Of a stretch of DNA of 34,365 nucleotides, positions 25,422-32,605 are shown piece after piece. A model generated the notes under the pieces. It saw nothing but the letters and a program-made list of their open reading frames with translations. It was not told the DNA's origin and did no database searches. Made by a program: the position numbers and the translations under genes. Within the stretch, counting starts at the first letter, position 1. The number at the start of each line of letters is the position of its first letter. Source of the DNA: Phycisphaerae bacterium (GTDB lineage: Bacteria > Planctomycetota > Phycisphaerae > UBA1845); NCBI GenBank assembly GCA_029260135.1, contig JAJDDV010000167.1:1-34365 (forward strand), written 5' to 3'.

Positions 25422-25791
25422 TCCCCATTCCATCCTGCAGGCCATCGAAGAAGGGCGACCCATCACCTCCGTGGCATGCGGATCTACGACCCTCTCTCAG
25501 GATCCTGCCCCCCCACAGCGGTTTTCTGAGCCCGAGGCGGCCGGAGCGTTGGCTGGATCCAACGCCGATCGACGAAGCCGCGACGGCCAGGGGCGGCGGT
25601 GAGGATTTATCGGACTAACTGAGTCAACGTACAAGTCCAATTCCCGGCACTCGGTCGGCGAACGTAATCTATGATGGATACTGCACTTACAGAGATTGAC
25701 TAGATACTACTTGGGGCTCGGCGACGTCGCCCGCGTTGATTCCCTGGAGTAAAAAACTGGTGTCTCGCGCATCTTTTTGTCGTCATTTCGA
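25422..25791. other. Intergenic stretch after tRNA-Val
   Basis: There is no convincing gene. A perfect 7-bp hairpin GCGTTGG-6-CCAACGC lies at 25546-25565 with no T-tract. From about 25610 the sequence becomes AT-richer toward the promoter at 25792. Confidence 0.45.
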
Positions 25792-25820
25792 TTGACACTG
25801 CCGAGGGGTCCGAGTATATT
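25792..25820 (+). promoter_or_regulatory. Strong sigma-70-type promoter of the prepilin-like gene
   Basis: TTGACA at 25792-25797, exactly 17 bases, then TATATT at 25815-25820, a near-consensus promoter. The next gene on this strand starts at 26339, so it predicts an untranslated leader of about 510 bases. Confidence 0.75.
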
Positions 25821-25826
25821 TGTATA

Positions 25827-26338
25827 GTGAAAGGTGCAGTGGATGAGAGCTTGACCGACTGACCTTCGGGTCGGCGGCCTTTGTAATAATATATATCGAA
25901 TCATAGTTCTAGGCTCTGGCCTAGCGGCATCGTATAGCTCCTTCTCTCCTCTCTCTCCGCACACCCGTTGGCGTGTTTGTGTGCGCCGTTCGTTCGTGGC
26001 CTTGCGAGGTTTGTCGCCATCGGTGGCGGATCTACGGAATGCCAACGGTCGTTTGGCATGCCCTGCATGCTAGGGTGATCGCTGCTTGCGGCCCTCTTCG
26101 GGTCATTGCGGCGAAGCGAACCCCAAAGTTCTCAATATGTGTTTGGCGGCAGGTCCGTGGTGCTGCGTCGTGATGCATCAGGCGTATGCAGGCCTGTCAT
26201 TTGGATATCGGCGCCGCAGGAGGCGTGGCGGTTGCGACGGGATACGGTCAGACTCTCGACCCTTCCCGCCTGCCGGCGTGCGGGAGCGTACACGGTTAGC
26301 ATCGTGTCGGAATTTGAGACTGTTCAGGAGATTGAACC
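25827..26338 (+). promoter_or_regulatory. Long structured 5' leader (possible cis-regulatory RNA)
   Basis: No open frame of note lies between the promoter and the prepilin-like start. Several hairpins are visible: GACC-TTCG-GGTC at about 25860, CTAGGC-TCTG-GCCTAG at about 25907-25923, CGCACAC/GTGTGCG at 25958-25985, and ATGCCAA/TTGGCAT at 26039-26059. No known riboswitch class is recognised. AGGAG at 26327-26331 is the ribosome binding site. Confidence 0.45.
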
Positions 26339-27325
26339 ATGAAACGAAAATCTAACGCGTTTACCCTCATTGAGCTGTTGGTGGTTATCGCCATTATCGC
26401 ACTATTGATTTCAATCCTATTGCCGAGCCTCTCTCGTGCGCGAGAGTTGAGCAAGCGTTTGGTCTGTGCGTCGAACATCAAGGGGGTAGGCACATCGGCC
26501 AAGATCTACGCGAACGACAACAGCGAAAAGTGGCCCATGCCGCCGTTCAAGCGGGGGGCGATCGACAACGAGGGTATCGACTACCTTAATGACGACAATA
26601 CCCCCGACGATTGGACGGAAGACGGAACAGGCGCACAAGACACCGGCGAAGTCGGCTGGATGCGCGATGAGGAAACCACGTCGGAAGCAGGGGCTGGTAG
26701 CGGAAGCACGTCCGTTTCCGTCACTCGCGCCTTCTGGATGCTTGTCCGTTCCGGGGACGTGACCGTACAGCAGTTCATCTGCCCCAGTAGCGGCGACTCG
26801 ATCGACGAGACCGAAAACCTCGACCTGTACTACGACTTCTACGGCGTCACCCATATCAGCTATGGGTACCAGGTCCCGTTCGGCCCGCGCGACACGCAGC
26901 CGCGCGAGGGCATGGACAACCGCCAGATCATCGCCGCGGACAAGGGTCCTTACTATCTCAACACCGACAGCAACACGACCATTGACTGGAGCGGTGGTGT
27001 GGGGACAGTGATCCAGATGACCGATGCGCCGAGGCACTGGCGGAAGTGGAACTCGCAGAACCACGGTGGACGTGGCAACGGCGAAGGACAGAACTGCCTT
27101 TATGCGGACGGTCATGCATCGTTCAACCGGACCCCTGCCGTTGGAATTGACCAGGACAACATCTACACGATCATCGACGGAGGTTCTTGGGGAACAGGTG
27201 TCGAGGGCGCTGCGCTGATTCACGGGCTCTCGCCCCACTCCGATCCGATACCGTATCCTGGCCAGGATGCCTTCGGTACCGGCGCCGGTTTTCATTCGTC
27301 GACCGATACGCTGATCTATCCGTAG
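26339..27325 (+). CDS. Prepilin-type exported protein with H-X9-DG motif
   Basis: The product has 328 residues from an ATG with AGGAG 7 bases upstream. The N-terminus KRKSNAFTLIELLVVIAIIA is a class III (type IV pilin/pseudopilin) signal: cleavage before F8, Glu at +5, then a hydrophobic helix. The body is acidic and Gly/Asp-rich. The tail has HGGRGNGEGQNCLYADGHAS near residues 240-260, the H-X9-DG motif of planctomycete pseudopilin-like proteins. These probably assemble or are handled by a type II secretion/pilus-like machine, but their exact role is unknown. It is a single-gene transcript with its own strong promoter, long leader and terminator. Confidence 0.85.
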   Translation: MKRKSNAFTLIELLVVIAIIALLISILLPSLSRARELSKRLVCASNIKGVGTSAKIYANDNSEKWPMPPFKRGAIDNEGIDYLNDDNTPDDWTEDGTGAQDTGEVGWMRDEETTSEAGAGSGSTSVSVTRAFWMLVRSGDVTVQQFICPSSGDSIDETENLDLYYDFYGVTHISYGYQVPFGPRDTQPREGMDNRQIIAADKGPYYLNTDSNTTIDWSGGVGTVIQMTDAPRHWRKWNSQNHGGRGNGEGQNCLYADGHASFNRTPAVGIDQDNIYTIIDGGSWGTGVEGAALIHGLSPHSDPIPYPGQDAFGTGAGFHSSTDTLIYP

Positions 27326-27370
27326 CTCACAGCTCCCCTGAGGGGACTGCAGCACGATGTCCAAATAGAG

Positions 27371-27406
27371 GGACGACGGGTGTTTCACACCCGTCGTCCT
27401 TTTTCT
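27371..27406 (+). terminator. Rho-independent terminator of the prepilin-like gene
   Basis: A perfect 13-bp GC-rich stem (27371-27383 with 27387-27399), a 3-base loop TTC and the tract TTTTTTCTT from 27400. It lies 46 bases after the stop. Confidence 0.93.
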
Positions 27407-27529
27407 TGTTGCCTCGCAGCCAGAACGCCATCAGCGAAGGTTTTCGCTGCGCATCGAGTGAGGCGACCGGTCACCGGGACGAGTCGGCCAAGGCCGACCG
27501 CCCGCGGATGGGCTGCCCGCGCGGCGTAC

Positions 27530-28429
27530 TCAGGCGGTCAAGCGGTCAAGCGCCTCACGGTATTTCGCCGCCGTGTTCGCGACGATCTCTTCGGGCAACT
27601 CGGGGCCCGGTGGCGTCTTGTCCCACTGCCCGGCGCGAACAAGCGTCGTCAGGTAATTGCGAACGTACTGCTTGTCGAAGCTGTCCTGGTCCCGACCCGC
27701 CGCATAGTCATCCAGAGGCCAGAACCGCGAGGAATCCGGTGTCAGAACCTCGTCGATGAGTAGATACTCGTCGCCGCACCTGCCCCATTCGAACTTGGTG
27801 TCGGCGATGACCAGTCCCCGCGAGAGCGCGTACTCCGCCGCCCGCACATAGAGCTCGATGCTCTTGTCACGAAGCAGCGACATGCACGCTTCTCCGACCG
27901 CCCGACCGGCCTCCTCAAACGAAACGGTCTCGTCGTGGCCTTGCTCGGCCTTGGTCGCCGGGGTGAAGATCGGTTCCGCCAAGCGCTCGCACTGTTTCAT
28001 TCCCGTCGGCAGAGATATCCCACAGACCGCGCCGGTGCGTTGATAATCGGCCCAGCCCGATCCGGCAAGATACCCTCGGACCACACATTCGATCGGAACG
28101 ACCTCCGTCTTCCGGCAGCGCATCGTTCGACCTCGCAGCTCGCGGAGGTTGCCCTCCAGCCCGGCGGGAGCCGACGCGTCGATCACCTCGATCAAATGGT
28201 GAGCCACCGACGACGAAAAAAAGTCAAACCAGAACCGCGAGATATGCGTCAGCATCGCGCCCTTCCCGGGAATCGGCGTGGGAAGAACGACGTCGTACGC
28301 GCTGATCCGATCCGTGGCGACCAGGAGAATCTCGTCGCCCAGATCATACACGTCCCGGACCTTGCCCCGTCTCACAGGGTATCCGTCGAAATGCGTCTGG
28401 GTCACGACCGGTGCAGTGTCTGCGGCCAT
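27530..28429 (-). CDS. purC: Phosphoribosylaminoimidazole-succinocarboxamide synthase
   Basis: The product has 299 residues from the ATG at 28427-28429, with GGAG 8 bases upstream; a longer frame to 28612 has no support. The enzyme joins CAIR and aspartate with ATP to make SAICAR in purine synthesis, in the cytoplasm. Family motifs are present: RRGKVRDVYDLGDEILLVAT with the ATP-binding region, DRISAYDVVLPTPIPGKG, the ECVVRGYLAGSGW segment and the late DTKFEWGR..LIDEVLTPDSSRFW. The length matches the longer, eukaryote-like SAICAR synthases. It is not linked to other purine genes here. Confidence 0.96.
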   Translation of the reverse strand: MAADTAPVVTQTHFDGYPVRRGKVRDVYDLGDEILLVATDRISAYDVVLPTPIPGKGAMLTHISRFWFDFFSSSVAHHLIEVIDASAPAGLEGNLRELRGRTMRCRKTEVVPIECVVRGYLAGSGWADYQRTGAVCGISLPTGMKQCERLAEPIFTPATKAEQGHDETVSFEEAGRAVGEACMSLLRDKSIELYVRAAEYALSRGLVIADTKFEWGRCGDEYLLIDEVLTPDSSRFWPLDDYAAGRDQDSFDKQYVRNYLTTLVRAGQWDKTPPGPELPEEIVANTAAKYREALDRLTA

Positions 28430-28472
28430 TGCGTTCGCTCCTTCCAAAGATGATTCATCCGACCGATCCGCC

Positions 28473-28502
28473 CTTATACACGATTCCGATCGGCGGTGGA
28501 AA
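28473..28502 (-). promoter_or_regulatory. Candidate purC promoter
   Basis: On the minus strand TTTCCA (28502-28497), 18 bases, then TATAAG (28478-28473): 4/6 and 5/6 matches, about 44 bases upstream of the purC start. Confidence 0.4.
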
Positions 28503-28704
28503 GTGCGCCCCCCCGCCGTGTCTCGGGCGGGCCGATCCGAAAAAGTCACAGTGGACGGCTCGACGCCCGGCCGACAATTTGCCATAATGGGGTCGACGGT
28601 CAGAAATGGCACCCATGGTGTGGCGGGACGCGCAGCCTTGACGAACCTCGCCCGCGGGGTGGACTTATATTCGTTATCGTTTTCTAACCCGCTGAAGGCC
28701 TCCC

Positions 28705-30201
28705 ATGCTGTCCTTCGCCGTCTACGCCAACGGGGAACTTGCCGAGAAGGTGAATCTGTCCGGCGCCTACGTCGTGGGCACCGACGACGTACCGTTGCGC
28801 GCTGAGATCAGCTTCAAAGACGGCGTCATCGCCTGCAAGAAGCACACGGCCGGTCCGGCGGGTCTCGTTCTGCTCTGGGAGGTCGCCGGCGTCGGGACGC
28901 TTCTGCTCGACACCATCCGCCTCCCCGAACGAGACAAGCCCTACACGCTTCAGGTCGAGATGGCCCGGGCGCGCCTGACGCGTTTGGCGTTCAAACTCGA
29001 AGACTGGGGCCTGCTCGACTTCGCGGGCATCGAGTCGATCATCGAGACCCTCCAGCGAGCCCGCGAGACGCTGATCCATGCCCTGCAGGCAGACACGCCC
29101 GCCGAGGCAGCCGCCATCGGCGAAGAGGCGCTCATTCTCGCCGTTCAGGCCAGCGAAGAACTCTCGCACTACCACGCCGAGGTGCTGCTCGCGAGACGCC
29201 GTCAGGTCGGCGCTTTCGGCCGGCGCGTCTTTGGGTGCAGCGTGGCGCTGGACACGCCCAACGAGGCCCTGCGCCAGCGATTGGCACCCGCCTTCGATTT
29301 CGTCACCGTACCCATCGCCTGGCGCGACATCGAACCGCGCGAGCAAGTCTTCCAATGGAAGCCGCTCGACACCTGGGTCGAGCTGATGGCCAGACACCAG
29401 GTCCCGCTGAAAGGATCAACGCTGCTCTCCTTCAGCGAGAAGCACGTCCCCGACTGGCTTTACATCTGGGAGCACGACTTCGACACCATTCGCGACCTCG
29501 CCTTTGAATACGCGCGTCGCGTCATCAATCGCTACGGCCAGTACATTCAATCCTGGGATGTCATCAGCGGCATCCACGCCAACAACTGCTTCACCTTCAA
29601 CTTCGAGCAATTGATGGAACTGACGCGGATGGCAGCCAGTCTCACCAAGCAGCTCGCGCCGCGCAGTGTCGCCATTGTCGATCTTGTCGCGCCCTGGGGC
29701 GAGTACTACGCCCGCAATCAGCGGACGATTCCCCCACTGCTCTACGCCGACATGGTCGTCCAGAGCGGCGTTCCGTTCGATGCCTTTGGTCTGCAGTTCC
29801 GCTTCGGACCCGGTGCAGACGGCATGTATCTGCGCGACATGTTTCAGATCTCGTCCCTGCTCGACCTGTTCGCCAAACTCGGCAAACCCCTCCATATCAC
29901 CGCGCTGCAAGTACCGTCCGATACAGCGCACAAGGACGGGGAGCCGGAGGTCGGCGGCGGTATGTGGCGGCAACCGTGGAACGAAGAGATTCAGTCCCAA
30001 TGGGTCGCCCAGTTCCTCGAGGTCGCGTTGAGCAAGCCTTTTGTCGAATCGATATCCTGGCATGGCCTGATTGACAACGGTGAAGCACCCCTGCCCAGCG
30101 GAGGCCTGCTCCACACCAGTCTCAAGCCAAAGGCCGCCTATGAGCGATTCGTCAAGACGAGATCGGAAATACTTGGCGACTCGCAAATGTCAAAGACATG
30201 A
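28705..30201 (+). CDS. GH10-fold protein lacking both catalytic glutamates
   Basis: The product has 498 residues. Residues 1-160 form a beta-rich then helical head. Residues about 170-490 follow the glycoside hydrolase 10 (xylanase) barrel: FDFVTVPIAWRDIEPREQVF, QWKPLDTWVELMARHQVPLK, the strand-4 end and the strand-7 end can all be placed. In active GH10 enzymes the acid/base Glu lies in WDVVNE; here the segment is WDVISG (284-289). The nucleophile Glu lies in ITELD; here it is ITALQ (398-402). Both are missing, so classical xylanase activity is unlikely. There is no signal peptide, so it should stay in the cytoplasm unless exported another way. It overlaps the ComEA-like gene by 4 bases (ATGA). 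Confidence 0.8.
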   Translation: MLSFAVYANGELAEKVNLSGAYVVGTDDVPLRAEISFKDGVIACKKHTAGPAGLVLLWEVAGVGTLLLDTIRLPERDKPYTLQVEMARARLTRLAFKLEDWGLLDFAGIESIIETLQRARETLIHALQADTPAEAAAIGEEALILAVQASEELSHYHAEVLLARRRQVGAFGRRVFGCSVALDTPNEALRQRLAPAFDFVTVPIAWRDIEPREQVFQWKPLDTWVELMARHQVPLKGSTLLSFSEKHVPDWLYIWEHDFDTIRDLAFEYARRVINRYGQYIQSWDVISGIHANNCFTFNFEQLMELTRMAASLTKQLAPRSVAIVDLVAPWGEYYARNQRTIPPLLYADMVVQSGVPFDAFGLQFRFGPGADGMYLRDMFQISSLLDLFAKLGKPLHITALQVPSDTAHKDGEPEVGGGMWRQPWNEEIQSQWVAQFLEVALSKPFVESISWHGLIDNGEAPLPSGGLLHTSLKPKAAYERFVKTRSEILGDSQMSKT

Positions 30202-30587
30202 CACTCGTTTCTTCGAACCCGACGCCACCCACAGCACACGCCGCCTCCACCGACAACACCCTCGTCATCCTCCTGGCCTTGTGGCCCGTGATGGGTATCC
30301 TCGCTGGCGTAACGGTGCGGACGGGCGGATCTCCGGCCGACGTCGCCCGAATGCGCAATGCCGTCGACCCCAACGTCGCCCCCTGGTGGGAGTTGGCCGT
30401 CCTCCCTCGCATCGGACCGAGCACCGCTCGCGCGATCATCGATCAACGAAACGCCGCGCGCCAACCGCAGAGAGCAGGCTCGCGCACGCGGACCTACGAG
30501 AGTGCCGACGACCTGACGCGGGTTCGGGGGATCGGTCCGAAAACCATTGAGCGTATCGCGCCGTATCTCGCCCTCGACCATCGATGA
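30198..30587 (+). CDS. ComEA-like helix-hairpin-helix membrane protein
   Basis: The product has 129 residues. A membrane helix at about 20-41 (TLVILLALWPVMGILAGVTV) is followed by two helix-hairpin-helix units: DPNVAPWWELAVLPRIGPST at 57-76 and DDLTRVRGIGPKTIERIAPY at 104-123, each with the Gly-hydrophobic-Gly turn (RIGPST, GIGPKT). This layout is that of ComEA, which binds DNA at the cell surface in competence, though many homologues have no proven role. Its ATG overlaps the stop of the GH10-fold gene, so the two are translated together; the functional link between them is unclear. The hairpin TGACAC-GGC-GTGTCA at 30585-30599 sits at the convergent end. Confidence 0.8.
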   Translation: MTLVSSNPTPPTAHAASTDNTLVILLALWPVMGILAGVTVRTGGSPADVARMRNAVDPNVAPWWELAVLPRIGPSTARAIIDQRNAARQPQRAGSRTRTYESADDLTRVRGIGPKTIERIAPYLALDHR

Positions 30588-30600
30588 CACGGCGTGTCAC

Positions 30601-31698
30601 TTATGTCCCCGACTCGCCGCGGCGCACACCGTGCAACAACCGCTCCCGGTCGCCTTCCGCCAGTCGCTGAACGCACGCGCGGAGCGCGTCGTGAAGGTCA
30701 TCGCCCGTCAGGTCGAGCAGGCCGCTGATCATTCGACCCCGCTGGGTGGGCTCTGCACCGCGGAATCGCGTGACGAAAGCATCCGCCCCGGTGATCGCCA
30801 GGGCCCGATCCAGTGAGGGGTCCACGCACCGGCCTACGCCGCGCGGGTGATGGCGCGCGCGCTGCCTGAGCTGCTCGAACTCGGGGTCGGCGCAAAGGCG
30901 TTCGCGAACCGCCACTGTCAACTGCTTGTCACAGTCGGCCACCCGCGCGTATGAAGAACTCGTCTGCCGTGCAATCTGACGCAAGGCCGTGCGGGATTCG
31001 TCGCTGGGGATCAGGAAGCGGTCTTCCACCAGCGTGCGGACGAGCTGCTCTCGGTCTCCGCGTCGACTGGCGCCGCCGGCCACCTCGCCCTGCGCCTGTC
31101 GCAGCGCTCGCTCGTATTTGCCACGCAGGCGATCACCCACCGTTTCGTGGGATGGCGATCCTGGATCATGCCGGCGACGATCGGCCAGGCGCCGGGTCTG
31201 CAGGTCGCTCATCGAGTGGACGCGCGGCTGCGAGACCGTACCCTCGGAATCGACATCACCCTTCGCGGTGCGCTTGCGCTGCGCCGGCGTGCGAATCAGA
31301 TGGAACTTGGTGTGCAGTGCCCGGCTGACGGCGCCGTGGATCCGCGGCAGGGCAAAGGCCGCAAACGGAATCGAAGATTGTTCGGGATAGGTTGCGGCGG
31401 CCTGGATCAGACCCAGACAACCCTCCTGGAACAGATCCTCGCGTTCGCGATCTCGCATTGGCACGTTCAGGGCTCCGACCGACCGTCGCAGATGAACCGC
31501 GACCAAGCCGAGGTTGTCGTGGACCCGTCGGCGCTGGCCTGGAGAGAGCGGTTGTCGAACTGACTGCACCGAATCTGACACTGTCGACACGGAAGGCCCC
31601 CCCCTCTGCGAAATGTAACCAGCGTCGCCATCGACGCTCTGCGGCGTCTGCCCCGGCGCACTCGCGACGGAAAAACGTCGCACCCCTGCGGATCGCAC
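30601..31698 (-). CDS. Sigma-70 family RNA polymerase sigma factor
   Basis: The product has up to 365 residues from a GTG at 31698. A GTG at 31590 has a G-rich site upstream and may be the true start. Residues about 60-140 are sigma region 2 (LGLVAVHLRRSVGALNV, LFQEGCLGLIQAAATY, FAAFALPRIHGAVSRAL), closer to SigB/SigF/FliA-type factors than to ECF factors. Residues about 240-275 (TALRQIARQTSSSYARVADCD) look like a region 4 helix-turn-helix. The C-terminal 90 residues are Arg-rich and not recognised; they resemble no standard sigma domain. It is a lone gene with its own promoter and converges on the ComEA-like gene. Confidence 0.75.
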   Translation of the reverse strand: MRSAGVRRFSVASAPGQTPQSVDGDAGYISQRGGPSVSTVSDSVQSVRQPLSPGQRRRVHDNLGLVAVHLRRSVGALNVPMRDREREDLFQEGCLGLIQAAATYPEQSSIPFAAFALPRIHGAVSRALHTKFHLIRTPAQRKRTAKGDVDSEGTVSQPRVHSMSDLQTRRLADRRRHDPGSPSHETVGDRLRGKYERALRQAQGEVAGGASRRGDREQLVRTLVEDRFLIPSDESRTALRQIARQTSSSYARVADCDKQLTVAVRERLCADPEFEQLRQRARHHPRGVGRCVDPSLDRALAITGADAFVTRFRGAEPTQRGRMISGLLDLTGDDLHDALRACVQRLAEGDRERLLHGVRRGESGT

Positions 31699-31726
31699 CG
31701 CGCCTGCGGCGATCCGCGACTACCCT

Positions 31727-31756
31727 AATATACACCAAACATCCGTCGATTGTCAA
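31727..31756 (-). promoter_or_regulatory. Sigma-70-type promoter of the sigma factor gene
   Basis: On the minus strand TTGACA (31756-31751), 18 bases, then TATATT (31732-31727). Transcription would start about 20 bases before the GTG at 31698. Confidence 0.7.
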
Positions 31757-31823
31757 GGGCGGATTCCAGAAAGACAACCGGCATCTGAGTGTGGGGTGCG
31801 CGGGTCGCAATTGGAATGTCGCC

Positions 31824-32215
31824 CGCTTCCTTACGGGCGCGGCTCGGTTGCGGGCGGGGCGGGCTTTTTCCGCTTCCTTACGGGCGCGGCTCGGTTACGG
31901 GTGCGGCTCGGTTGCGGGGCGGCGGGCTTTTTCCGCTTCCTTACGGGCGCGGCTCGGTTACGGGCGCGGCTCGGTTGCGGGGCGGCGGGCTTTTTCCGCT
32001 TCCTTACGGGCGCGGCTCGGTTGCGGGGCGGCTCGGTTACGGGGCGGGACGCGGGATCGAGCTTTTCCCGCTTCCTTACGGGCGCGGCTCAGTTGCGGGC
32101 GCGGCGGGCTTTTCCCGCTTCCTTACGGGCGCGGCTCAGTTGCGGGCGCGGCTCAGTTGCGGGCGCGGCTCAGTTGCGGGCGCGGCGCGGGTCGGTTGCG
32201 GGGGCGGGTCGGTTG
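31824..32215 (+). repeat. GC-rich interspersed array of CGCTTCCTTACGGGCGCGGC units
   Basis: Six copies of CGCTTCCTTACGGGCGCGGC start at 31824, 31871, 31934, 31997, 32069 and 32116 (spacings 47, 63, 63, 72, 47). They are separated by variable numbers of GGCTC(G/A)GTT(G/A)CGGG units and GGGCTTTT linkers. All three forward frames are open through it because of its composition, which yields spurious Arg/Leu/Gly-rich reading frames. It is not a CRISPR array: the spacers are themselves repeats. Confidence 0.85.
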
Positions 32216-32605
32216 CGCCCGATAATTCCCCGCGCGTTCGGGAAGAAGCCGGACCCTCGTTCTATAGATTTCTGAACTTAACGACCATGCGGTTCCGGTC
32301 GATTCAACACCTGTGGAGGCGTCCTTGGTCGACCTGTGCCGCCTGCCTTTTGGGTTGCGTAACTCCTGCCGAGCGACGTCGCGATCGCCTTTGCGCCTGT
32401 CACCCGCGACGGACTCCGGGCGACGCGAGTCTTGTCGCAGACGACGTTTCGCCCGATCACGGGTGCGCAGCGGGTGGCCGCAGCCTGCGACGAGACGAGG
32501 TGCATCGGTGCCGCCGGCCAACGCCAGGCTCGGCGCGTGATCCGGCCGGAGCATCGGCCCGATGAAGGAGGGCCGGAAACATCTGACGTAACCGAGGTCT
32601 GCCCA
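32216..32605. other. Stretch upstream of the sensor gene, possibly a decayed lipoprotein gene
   Basis: A forward frame from 32287 begins like a lipoprotein signal (WSTCAACLLGC) but soon turns Arg-rich. A second forward frame, shifted by one base, is open from about 32363 to 32587 and has high third-position GC with coding-like content (DVAIAFAPVTRDGL). The two could be one small frameshifted lipoprotein gene upstream of the sensor, but no domain is recognised. No promoter is clear. Confidence 0.25.

Noticed and set aside
28638..28671. TTGACG and TATATT upstream of the GH10-fold gene as a promoter
   Set aside because: The spacing is 22 bases, too long for a standard promoter.
30585..30599. 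Hairpin TGACAC-GGC-GTGTCA as a terminator
   Set aside because: The stem is only 6 bp and no T-tract follows on either strand, so it is not a convincing terminator for the convergent genes.
31824..32215. Possible CRISPR array
   Set aside because: The units are unevenly spaced and the intervals between them are themselves repeats, not unique spacers. No cas genes are present.
31392..32565. Several forward frames rich in Arg, Leu and Gly
   Set aside because: They are produced by the GC-rich repeat array, which is open in all three forward frames, and by antisense of the sigma factor gene.
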